A DNA stretch of 64,000 nt. Origin: Diploptera punctata. Its lineage: Eukaryota > Arthropoda > Insecta > Blattodea > Blaberidae. Below are positions 53,026-62,036 of the stretch, one piece after another. The DNA is taken from assembly GCA_030220185.1 (NCBI GenBank), contig JASPKZ010001256.1, positions 45,001-109,000 of the forward strand, given 5' to 3'. The first letter of the stretch is position 1; each line of letters begins with the position of its first letter. The notes beneath the pieces were generated by a model. The model saw only the letters and a program-made list of their open reading frames with translations. It did not search any database and was not told where the DNA came from. Position numbers and translations under genes: made by a program.

Positions 53026-53424
53026 TTATTTGACGACGCTCTTTAACAACCCAGGTATTTAGCGTCACAATTATTTAAGTAACTGAACGTTTTATTTTAA
53101 ATATGCTCCACGTTTTATGGTTCCAAAGTTATTCCCGTCAGATTATTTAAAATTTATTTTACTAGCATCTGTATTTCAAAACTGGATTCTTGAATTTCTT
53201 TGGAATTCTGAAAATTAATTGTGTTGTATGCACACATTTTTATAACTGTACTTTGTCAATCAACCCAATGTGAGAATATAATTTCTTATACCAGACCTGC
53301 TCCAGGAAATTAGCAGAGCTACTAAAATTAAGTCAAAGGGTTCAATTATTTAGCCCCTCAGACCACAGAATTTTTCCCTGTGGTCGAACATTGTCTGGAA
53401 TTTAAATATAAGTTAGGTTAAACC
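53026..53424. other. No recognisable feature
   Basis: Nothing recognised. Confidence 0.4.
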
Positions 53425-54235
53425 TAAATGATAGCGAGGAGATACTAAAGGACAACACGCAACCACTATTGAGTAACACTAAGAAGTTAGGACTGGAAGT
53501 AAATATCAATAAAACTAAATAAATGTTCACACGTAGAAATACATTATATAATGGAAATGGACACCTAATGACAAATGAGGGAAATTTTGAGGAAGTGGCT
53601 GAATTCAAATACCTACGAACAATAATCACAAATAGGAATGAGATGCACAAAGAAATTAAACATAGGCTCAATTCTGGAAATGCGTGCTATTATGCATTGC
53701 AGAGACTCTTGATTTCCCAACTCCTTTCAAAAAACGTTAAACTGAAAATATATAAAACTATTATTCTACCAGTTATATTATATGGGTGCGAAACATGGAC
53801 TCTTACTTTAAGGGAGGAAAGGAGATTACAAGTATTTGAGAATAAAGTACTTAGGAAAATTTTTCGACCAAAGAGAGATGAACAAACAGGTGAATGGAGA
53901 AGACTACATAACAATGAACTACATGGTCTTTATAGGAAGTCAGATATAATAAGACAGTTAAGTCTCGTAGACTGCGATGGGCAGGACATGTTGCACGTAT
54001 GTGGAATGAAAGACTTGCATGGAAGCTTCTTGTAGGAAAGCCAGAGGAAAAACGCCCAGTTGGTAGACCAAGAATGAGGTGGGAGAATAACATTAACTAT
54101 GATTTGAGGGAAGTAGATTATACGGGAATGATTGGAAAACATTAGCTCAGGATAGAGATGTATGGAGAGCTTATGTCCGCGCGCCATGAACCTACGGGTT
54201 CGATAGAGCCAGTGAGTAAGTAAGTAAGTATAGCC
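53425..54235 (+). mobile_element. LINE-A 3' end, well preserved
   Basis: Very close to 7643-8490. Open for 170 codons (53523-54035): NEGNFEEVAEFKYLRTIITNR, KIYKTIILPVILYGCETWTLTLREERRLQVFENKVLRKI, GEWRRLHNNELHGLYRKSDIIR. A 1-base deletion near 53955 (AAGACAGTTAAG, other copies AAGAACAGTTAAG) breaks the frame. Ends GGTTCGATAGAGCCAGTGAG and (GTAA)n at 54213-54231. YADD is just missing, so it is 5'-truncated slightly later than the 7643 copy. Confidence 0.92.
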
Positions 54236-54364
54236 AACATATCTATTAGGTCTAATTTCAGTGCTGAACAGGTGAATTAATACAGTTGTGAATATGAGAG
54301 TTTATAGTATGTACCAGTTGTCAGACTATACCATGTGCACAAAGCAATTAACACTACTAGTCTA

Positions 54365-54500
54365 TGGTGCGACAGGCCTAGAAGGACCTTGGCCTACCAT
54401 CCGGCTGCTGGCCTCACATCCTCATGAGTTAATCACAGAGATAGGTATCACTAGCTTACCGTTTGTCTTGACAATGCCTAAGCCGGTCGCTAGCACTTTG
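54365..54500 (-). mobile_element. SINE-4, truncated
   Basis: Only the 3' half: GCAGCCGGATGGTAGGCCAA, GTCCTTCTAGGCCTGTCGC. Confidence 0.65.
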
Positions 54501-54840
54501 TAAATAAACTAAGTGCGTTTGTTCGTAACTTATATCTCGGTACTATCTCCCCGCAGTCTGCTTATCACATGTAGGACTATATTTTTTTACTAAACCACAT
54601 TAAATGCAAACTGTTTTAACTCTATCTTATCTTTAATAAAAGTTTACAGAACATTTGTTCAGCTTATCTTTGTTGTCATTAGGCCAACTGTGTTTTATCA
54701 GTTCAGCGCAGAACATGCTCTAATGCACATTTGCAATTTCCCAAACACCATAATACAATAATTTTTATATTATGCAATATTTCCAATAGTGTCATAAACA
54801 GAGACGGGATTTAGGGCGAAATGCCTTTTTTAATGTAAAC
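54501..54840. other. No recognisable feature
   Basis: Nothing recognised. Confidence 0.4.
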
Positions 54841-54842
54841 CC

Positions 54843-55020
54843 TGTAGGCCGCGGTGATATAATGATTATGTTCCTTGCCTCTAACCTCCGAGGGTCGCGG
54901 GTTCAAACTCCAAAGAATCAGTCCTCTGGGAGGGATTTTAAGCTGTGGGTACCTAGTCTGAATATTTTGAGGCTCGTAAAAGAACCGCGAGCCTCTGTGC
55001 AAAATTTAACCGATCTCACA
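54843..55020 (+). mobile_element. SINE-2, internally deleted
   Basis: Head TAGGCCGCGGTGATATAATG, CGCGGGTTCAAAC, then a jump to GGAGGGATTTTAAGCTGTGG and GAGGCTCGTAAAAGAACCGC. Confidence 0.75.
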
Positions 55021-55035
55021 TAGTACAGAGCATAT

Positions 55036-55833
55036 GAAGGGCTTAGGGCAGTAACATGATAAGCCACATTCTGTTAAGAAATGTAATTTATTACAATGAT
55101 AGCAAATAAACGTATTGAAATATACAGGGTGTCCCATTCAAACCTCCCACATTTTAATTAATCACAACTAACAGAGTAAGCAGAATTATGAAATGAGGCC
55201 GGTATTAAACGAAACAGAAACTCAAAGAATTTCCATTGCCACATATCAAACACCTCTATATGTGCACCATCCTGCTCTACTTTCTTCAACCTTTTCTTCT
55301 GAAACACGTGCATGAGCACCTCCTGATTCTTTTTTTAACGCTTCCAGTCGCTAGAAATTTCTCAAGCCATGCCTTAATGGTCTTCCCATCAGGTGTGTCT
55401 CCTCCATATTCTCTCCGGTAATTTCTTTGCACTGTAATTACTGACTTCGTCTCTGCATACCAGAAAACAGTTTGTGCTCGTTGCTGAAGAGTCGCCATTT
55501 TGTGTTGTGTCATTATTGTTCAACATGCGACAGATGAATTAACTGCATCAATGAAAACAAACATTCTTTGAGTTTCTCTTTCTTTCTTTTAATACCAAAC
55601 CTCATTTCATAATTCCGCATACTTTGAGTTTTATGATCAATTAAAATGTGGGAGGTTTGAATGGGACACGGTGTACATAAAATAATTTCTAAGTGATGAG
55701 TTAAAACATATAGAAACACAATGTATTAACAACAGTACTGCCCAATTAATATTTGTAATTTTTTGAAATATTAAAATACTTGTTCTCAGAAAGAACAATA
55801 TGTGCTTTATCATGTTATCGCCCTAAGCCCTTC
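55036..55833. mobile_element. GAAGGGC MITE, copy 2, carrying a mariner MITE
   Basis: Termini GAAGGGCTTAGGGCAGTAAC and its complement; ATAT at 55032-55035 and 55834-55837. Without the 549-bp insert and one TA it is 247 bp, like copy 1. Confidence 0.92.
55125..55673 (-). mobile_element. Mariner-type MITE with transposase N-terminus
   Basis: 549 bp, TA at 55123-55124 and 55674-55675. Inverted ends CAGGGTGTCCCATTCAAACC and (complement of right) CACCGTGTCCCATTCAAACC, about 40 bp. Minus ORF 55513-55286: MATLQQRAQTVFWYAETKSV, then TVQRNYRREYGGDTPDGKTIKAWLEKFLATGSV, the same N-terminal helix-turn-helix type as the DD41D transposase at 62157, cut off after about 50 residues. All catalytic residues are deleted. 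Confidence 0.92.
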
Positions 55834-55837
55834 ATAT

Positions 55838-56190
55838 ATATTCTTCTTTGTTCTTGAAGAATTACATTTCTAGGTATAAAATATTTTAGGTTATGCGGTT
55901 AAATATAAATGGTAGCCCACATTTGGACCATTTCCTCTATTATTCTGCTTTTTAAAATCATAGTACTATTTATTTACAATTTTTTTCTTATTGTAATGTG
56001 GTGTCTTCTCTAAGACGTAATTATTATGGAATGTAAATAAATATCTTATATTTATATGGAAAAAAATCGTATTTCTCTAATGATATCATGAATAAAACTA
56101 ATTTTGTGTTAAATTAAGTCAAAGCTTTCATATGCCAGTAAAAAAATACATTCGACTACCATGAATAGATCCTGAGAAAACATCAAGGAT
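55838..56190. other. No recognisable feature
   Basis: AT-rich; nothing recognised. Confidence 0.4.
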
Positions 56191-56194
56191 TAGA

Positions 56195-57035
56195 CCTTAA
56201 GATCTATTCCGATTTCATATTAGAATTGGTCTATACATCTTTTGCTGGGTCAACCTACATTTCTTCGTTCTAGACGTTTGTAGTGAAGAATCTGTTTCGG
56301 GATTCTATTATCCATTCTATTGATGTCGTTTCTGAAATGTGCAATCCTATATAATAGCTTGAATATATTTAGTTCTGTTCGTATATCTTCATTTCGTTTT
56401 CGATCTGTCATTGTATAGCCAGCCACATTCCTCAAAAACCTCATTTCTGAAGTTTATATTATTCGTTCCTGGTTTTTGGTTAAGACCCAGTGTTGCGATC
56501 CATATAGTATTGTTGGAACCGCCGTTGTTTTATGAAATTGAAGGGCTTAGGGCAGTAACACGATAAGTCACATTCTGTTAAGAAATGTCATTTATTACAA
56601 TGATAGCAAACAAATGTATTGAAATATCCATAAAATCATTTGTAATGAGTTAAAACATATAGACACATAATGTATTAACAAGAATACGCCCAATTAGGAT
56701 TTATAATTTTTTGAAACATTAAATTCTTATATCTCAGAAAGAGCAATATGTTATCGCCCTAAGCCCTTCAATTTTAAAGTGTCTCATTTCTAGTTCCCTT
56801 GAGACTTCGTTTTGGTGCAATACAGATAATTAAATTTATTTATTTTGTGTGCAATGTCTTCACTTTTTCTATATGACACATTGTATCCCAGGCAATTAAA
56901 ATTGTTAACACGTTCTATTGTTTTATTTTCTGATGAAACTTCTACTCTTAGTGTCTCATACCTCGAAAAACTAATACTTTGTTTTGCAATAGATATTATC
57001 AAGTTGTGTGTATTCTGAGAAAACATTTACTTTAT
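56195..57035 (-). pseudogene. LINE-C2 RT C-terminus, split by a MITE
   Basis: Minus strand: ETLRVEVSSENKTIERVNNFNCLGYNVSYRKSEDIAHKINKFNYL, then DTLK | FHKTTAVPTILYGSQHWVLT (MITE between), MRFLRNVAGYTMTDRKRNEDIRTELNIF, YRIAHFRNDINRMDNRIPKQILHYKRLERRNVG. Ends near 56200 with CGGAATAGATC. Landmarks in family order; frameshifted in places. Confidence 0.82.
56540..56769. mobile_element. GAAGGGC MITE, copy 3 (230 bp)
   Basis: Inverted ends as in copies 1 and 2, minus a ~25-bp deletion near the right end (the GCTTTATCAT block). AATT at 56536-56539 and 56770-56773. Removing it restores ...DTLKFHKTTAVPT... in the LINE. Confidence 0.92.
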
Positions 57036-57104
57036 AAAATGATTCTAACATAGTGATATAGGGAAATCCGAGCCCTCTAGATAAACGTGCTATTTTTCTT
57101 TATC

Positions 57105-57760
57105 ATAAGTAATGCCACGAGTGATTTCCAATATATCTAGAGGATTTGGAATTCAAGAGTGGTGCTTGTTAGGACTATTTAACGAATAAAATTAAGCTGT
57201 TTACTCACAACTCATTATTTAAATATAGTTATTTTAAAATATTTATATATTTAATGTAAACAGCTATGTTTGAAAACAAACGAGAAATGTTTGGTTATGT
57301 TTAATTTGTTCATCACTGCAACTTGATCATATTACTTATTGCCAAATAGGGTCGCAATATATTGTAAGAATGCACCCTGGTAGAGAAAAAAATGAAACAC
57401 ATCAAACAGTATATTATAATCAACGCTATAGGTTATTAATTCATTTTTTTCGGAAACAACTCAGTAAAATTAATATTTAAAAACACAAATTATTGAACAC
57501 ACAATTATCAAATGTGTAGTTCGAAGGAATCTGTTCATTATCTGCTATATTCAACGTATTTGTTAGAGAGTCAGTCACTGCAAAATAATGCTCTGACCTG
57601 TTCAGAATATTAAAAAGGAGGAGCTTTCTTTATTTTGGTAATCAAAATTCGATAATTATCGAAGTGAAACACGACTTTGATTGGTTGTAAAACAAAATTC
57701 ATTGAAACGTGATTGGTCATTGACCCTCATTTGAGCATGAGTTAAATAGTCGTCATAATT
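57105..57760 (-). mobile_element. Repeat G, copy 7
   Basis: TCATAAGTAATGCCACGAG to GAGCATGAGTTAAATAGTC, minus orientation. Confidence 0.85.
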
Positions 57761-57954
57761 CTTACAAGAAAAGTTTATAAATGCCATTGAATTTATCACC
57801 ATGGAAACATTATTTATTCTCAATACTTTGACATTTTCAAGAGAAACGTGAATGCAGTGCTGTATTAACCACATGTATTGCATTTAAAGTATCTTATATG
57901 TAAAATAGGATCGTTACAATATAAAGCTAAATAATAGTATTTTTGGAGGCATCG

Positions 57955-58298
57955 AAACTTATTGTTAGAAAATCAGAAAGAAAGCACAAAGTAAATAGGC
58001 TAAGAATGAGGTGGTAGAATAACATTAACAATTATTTGAGGTAGATGAGTTAGTGACAAAAGAGGAAAATTTTGAACAAGTGGCTGAATTCAAATCCTTA
58101 GGAACTATAATTACAAACAGGAATTAGACACGCAAAGAAATTAAACTTAGACTCAATTCTGGAAATGCATGCTACTACGCATTACAGGGACTCTTGTTGT
58201 CACAACTACTCTCAAAACATATTAAACTGAAAATATATATAGGCCTACATTTACTCGAAAAATTACGAGTATTTGAAAATAAAGTTCTTAGGAAAATT
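57955..58298 (+). mobile_element. LINE-A pieces, rearranged
   Basis: 57955-58050 is the GRPRMRWENN-to-DLREVD region; 58050-58298 then restarts upstream at GACAAAAGAGGAAAATTTTG and runs to CTTAGGAAAATT. The order is therefore 3' part before 5' part: two separate copies or a duplication. Confidence 0.75.
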
Positions 58299-58754
58299 AA
58301 AATAAGTTAAATTATATAACAGGAACACTAAAAAGAACAATGAAAAATAAAGCCAGGCAAGACTCTATAATGAAATTTTACAAGACAATGGCAGTGCCTA
58401 TTATTACTTATAGTTCTGAAACATGGACAGTGACAACACAACAGTCTGCCAGAATACAATCTTCTGAAATGAAATTCCTCAGACCAATAGCAGAATATCA
58501 AGGAACAGAAAAAAAACATAACACAGAAATAAGACAACAACTAAAAGTTGAGGAATTAAACACAACAATAATGAAATACAGAACAAACTGGAAAAAACAC
58601 AACAAGGATGAGTGAGAATAGAATACCAAAAGTAGCATACAACTATTCACCACGAGGAAGAAGAAGTTTGGGAAGACCAAAGAAAAGATGGAAACAGCAG
58701 CAATTTGGAGCCGGAACAGGCTAGTAAATAAGCCTAAACCGTGACGAAGAAGAA
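58299..58754 (+). mobile_element. LINE-C, 5'-truncated, first of two
   Basis: Open 58340-58615: MKNKARQDSIMKFYKTMAVPIITYSSETW, TTQQSARIQSSEMKFLRPIAEYQGTEKKHNTEIRQQLKVEEL. Then, after a frameshift at about 58600 (AAAACACAACAAGG), ENRIPKVAYNYSPRGRRSLGRPKKRW. 3' end CCGGAACAGGCTAGTAAATAAGCC, tail (GAA)n. Inserted in LINE-A between GGAAAATT and its repeat. Confidence 0.88.
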
Positions 58755-58803
58755 GGAAATTTTCGGACCAAATAGAGATGAACAGGCAGATGAATGGAGA
58801 AGA
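58755..58803 (+). repeat. 49-bp LINE-A segment duplicated by the second LINE-C insertion
   Basis: The LINE-A stretch from GGAAATTTTCGGACC to ATGGAGAAGA recurs at 59146-59195 with a few differences. It flanks the second LINE-C copy on both sides. Confidence 0.8.
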
Positions 58804-59145
58804 ACATGGACAGTGACAACACAACAATCTGCCAGAATACAAGCTTCTGAAATGAAATCCCTCAGACCAATAGCAGGATATCAAGGAACAGACAAAAAAC
58901 ATAACATAGAAATAAGACAACAACTAAAAGTAGAGGAATTAAACACAACAATAGTGAAATACAGAACAAACTGGAAAGAACACTTAACAAAGATAAGTGA
59001 GAATAGAATACCAAAAGTAACATACAACTATTCACCACGAGGAAGAAGAAGTTTGGGAAGACCAAAGAAAGTATGGAAACAACAGCAATTTGGAGCCGGA
59101 ACAGGCTAGTAAATAAGCCTAAACCGTGACGAAGAAGAAGAAGAA
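58804..59145 (+). mobile_element. LINE-C, 5'-truncated, second of two
   Basis: Begins inside SETWTVTTQQ and is in frame with upstream LINE-A codons for 122 residues (58741-59109). ASEMKSLRPIAGYQGTDKKHN, KVTYNYSPRGRRSLGRPKKVWKQQQFGAGTG, then (GAA)n at 59129-59145. Very similar to the first copy. Confidence 0.88.
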
Positions 59146-59607
59146 GGAAAATTTTCGGACCAAAGAGAGATGAACAGACAGATGAATGGAGAAGACTTTA
59201 TAACAGTGAGCTACATTATCTTTATGGGAAACCAGATATAATAAGAACAGTTAAATTCGTAGAATGGGATGGGCAGGACATGTGGCAAGAATGGGGAATA
59301 AAAAAGTGACATTAAAACTTCTTGTACGAAACCCAGAGGGAAAACGACCAGTTGGTAGACCAAGAATGAGGGAAGTATATTATACAGGGGATCATTGGAA
59401 ACCATTATATCAGGGTAGGGATGTATGGAGAGCTTATGTCCACGCGGTCATGAACTTACGGGTTCGATAATGCCAGTGAGTTAGATCAATTGTACAGGGA
59501 ATCATTGGAAAATAAGCTCAGATTAGGAGTGTATGGAGAGTGTATGTCAGCGTCCAAAGAACTTTCTAGTTTAATAGTGCCAGTGAGTTAGTAAGTTAGT
59601 TAAGAAC
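59146..59607 (+). mobile_element. LINE-A 3' end plus a second LINE-A tail
   Basis: 59146-59480 resumes LINE-A (GGACCAAAGAGAGATGAACA) to ACTTACGGGTTCGATAATGC. 59485-59607 then repeats the last ~120 bp of another LINE-A (GAATCATTGGAAAATAAGCT...AATAGTGCCAGTGAG, GTTA tail). A deletion in the first removes WENNINYDL. Confidence 0.85.
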
Positions 59608-60050
59608 AATGGGATTTTGAAGTTGTCTAATATTCAGCAGTTGAACGATCTACAGACAACAAAATACATTAAACATTTTACTAAACCAACAAGGCCTTCT
59701 GTGAATATTGAAAAGAGGATCTGTTGCTAAGAGACGTTTGTGCCATGTTCTTTTGTTTCTTTTCATGAATTTGTTTTGCAGTACACGAAAAATAGCTGGA
59801 GACGTTTTCATTGGTATGCCAGACATCGCGTGGTTGTTCTACAAGAGCCTTTCAATTGCAGGAAAACAGTTTCATTACCAATTATTTTGTTATATAAGAA
59901 ATTACACAATTTCTGGGAGATGCTACCATATTCCCCACAGCCTTATCATTCAAGAGAAACAATTTTATCTCGCATTTCTAAATCAATATTGTTAATTGAA
60001 CACACACAGGGAAATTTACCATTTTTTTTAATTTCATTAGTTTAGCCACT
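59608..60050. other. No recognised family; two overlapping ~100-codon ORFs
   Basis: 59708-59995 and 59740-60045 overlap in different frames. The second (YTKNSWRRFHWYARHRVV) has a fragment WEMLPYSPQPYHS vaguely like the WExLPHPPYSPD of mariner, too weak to call. Confidence 0.35.
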
Positions 60051-60054
60051 AACA

Positions 60055-60760
60055 AACTTGCTTACTGACACTATGGAACCCATAGGTTCATGGCCGCGCG
60101 GACCAAAGCTCTCCATACACCCTATCCTGAGTTAATGTTTTCCAATTATTCTCTGCATAAAGTAAAGTAAAGTAAAGTGATCCCACAACAGGCCCGAAGG
60201 CCCTTGGGGTAGTAGGAGGTCAAGGCTCCCACTTTTTCTAAACAATCAGCACTTTATGTCAGTCGGGTTGTCAGCCCTGCGTGACGGCCGCCTTTACCCC
60301 CAGAACAAGCGTCTGGTACTCATTTCCGTTAGAGGCTGAGTCGACCCCAGGGCCATAGTGTCGCCAGAGGGTTTGGGTCAGTTTAAAAATCCTGACCCCA
60401 ACGGGACTTGAACCCTTGACCCTCCGGCTTGTAGCTCAGTGCCTTATAACCACTACGCTACGGCGTGCCCCAATTATTCCCTGTATAATCTACTTAACTG
60501 AAATCATAGTTCATGTTATTCTCCCACCTCATTCTTGGTGTACCAACTGGGCGTTTTCCCTCTGGTTTTACTACAAGAAGCTTCCATGCACGTCTTTTAT
60601 TCCCCATTCGTGCCACATGTCCTACCCATCGCAGTTTACGAGACTTAACTGTTCTTATTATATCTCGCTCCCTATAAAGGCCATGTAGTTCACTGTTACG
60701 TATCTTCTCCATTCACCTGTCTACTCATCTCTCTTTGGTCCAAAGATTCTTCTAAGATAG
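60055..60760 (-). mobile_element. LINE-A 3' end with SINE-3 inside
   Basis: Minus strand from GTAAGCAAG-like tail and CACTATGGAACCCATAGGTT to GRPRMRW (60712-60494 ORF: ELHGLYRERDIIRTVKSRKLRWVGHVARMGNKRRAWKLLVVKPEGKRPVGTPRMRWENNMNYDF) and KEESLDQRE. Interrupted at 60161-60469 by SINE-3. Confidence 0.9.
60161..60469 (-). mobile_element. SINE-3 with 19-bp target duplication
   Basis: Minus strand: GCACGCCGTAGCGTAGTGGT (A box), AGGGTCAAGTCCCG-type B box (GGTTCAAGTCCC), body GTCGACTCAGCCTCTAACG, end in (TTTAC)n at 60161-60180. The flanking 19-mers CCAATTATTCTCTGCATAA (60142-60160) and CCAATTATTCCCTGTATAA (60470-60488) differ at two positions. Confidence 0.93.
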
Positions 60761-60761
60761 C

Positions 60762-61096
60762 CTTTCGCTTTAAAATTACAAGCGGCACAAATGAGATTTT
60801 TACTACCACTCCTAGGTTTGACAAAAAAATGGACAAGCAAAGAACCTAAATATACACTCTAAATTAAAAGTTCAAAATATAGTTTAAGAAATTCAGAATT
60901 ATCAAAGCAATTGGTTACAACATGTCCAAAGAATGGGCACATCTCACTTTCCTAAATTAGCATTGCAGTATCAACCTAAATGACTTCGAGATAAAGGAAG
61001 AACAAAATTAAATGTACTGACCAACCACATCTTGAGATCTCATAGGAACAGATTCAAACGCCCTAAACCTAAATATGTTCATGATGATGATGATCT
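60762..61096 (+). pseudogene. LINE-K 3' end with (GAT)n tail
   Basis: Reads ALKLQAAQMRFLLPLLGLTK, then EIQNYQSNWLQHVQRMGTSHFPKLALQYQPK, RDKGRTKLN, LRSHRNRFKRPKPK, then GATGATGATGAT at 61081-61093. The QAAQMRFL...W.QHVQRM...PKLA.QY.P order is again the RTE-like post-RT region, in a subfamily not otherwise present. Confidence 0.75.
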
Positions 61097-61196
61097 TTCC
61101 CTTTGTACGTAGGCTAATTCTACGTGCGCACGTCATAGGGTCTCATAGAAATACATCTTTCTTTAGAGAATTTTTAACTCGGTATCACATACCGGC
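61097..61196. other. No recognisable feature
   Basis: Short spacer. Confidence 0.4.
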
Positions 61197-61254
61197 GAAC
61201 TTCTCTAAGAAAACGTTATATTGAAAATACATGAAACTGTTATTCTCCCAGTTA
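61197..61254 (+). mobile_element. LINE-A piece, left of the H/mariner block
   Basis: AACTTCTCTAAGAAAACG...GTTATTCTCCCAGTTAT. The LINE-A sequence resumes at 63369. Confidence 0.8.
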
Positions 61255-61945
61255 TTTTTTTTTTGCACGATAGTGCGTTTTGTCGTACTTACAGCATTGG
61301 CGAGCATGATTGACAGTTCAACTTCCTACATTTCGGGGTTGCCAACCTAAATAACTATACCGCAATAAAAATAACTATACTGTAATAAAAATAACTATAC
61401 TGTAATAAAAATAACTATACTGTAATAAAAATAACTATACTGTAATAAAAATAACTATAGTGTAATATTACATATTGCCTTCCTCGTGCGGGAAGTAAAA
61501 CCACTGCCATATATGTATACTACGCATAATGTATATACAAAAATATATCCATAAGGCAGTGTTAATATACATTATACGAAACAAATCACTACATTTTAAA
61601 TGAACTGAACTTTATTTGAAACAATATAAAACAATAAATACGTACTTGCCGCCATTTTATGACTGATTGGTGTCACGGCCTGCTGTAATAATAAACATTG
61701 CCCACACTTTTAACATTAGTCAGTTGTTTATAAATGAACGCAAATATTTCCAACAAAGATGCTATTATTTTACTATTATTTATTATTTTGAAAATACCAT
61801 CACGAAAAAAATAATGCACAATGCACGTTTGTGAAGTGTTTACAGAATCTCGGAAATTGAAAACCTCACTATTGCTTGGTTTTTAAACATTTTCTAGCTT
61901 CTGTAAAAACCACTTCCCAACCTCGCATCGTAATATACTATTTCA
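61255..61945. mobile_element. Repeat H, copy 2, with minisatellite
   Basis: Colinear with 50680-51290. At 61351-61470 the unit ATAACTATACTGTAATAAAA (20 bp) is repeated six times in exact register, where copy 1 has one. TTTTTTGCACGATAGTGCGT start; inverted partner ACCATCACGAAAAAAATAAT at about 61797. Confidence 0.85.
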
Positions 61946-62036
61946 GAACCATTTTCTAGAGAAATTATGTTTGTGACATATGGCATTTTTTTTTGTAACG
62001 TTACGAATTTTGCCAGAATTTATATATTTAATAATA

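Noticed and set aside
59708..60045. Mariner-like WEMLPYSPQPYHS fragment
   Set aside because: Only a few residues match, the D is absent, and no inverted repeats are nearby.
61351..61470. CRISPR-like direct repeats
   Set aside because: Repeats are adjacent 20-bp units without spacers: a minisatellite in a eukaryotic transposable element.
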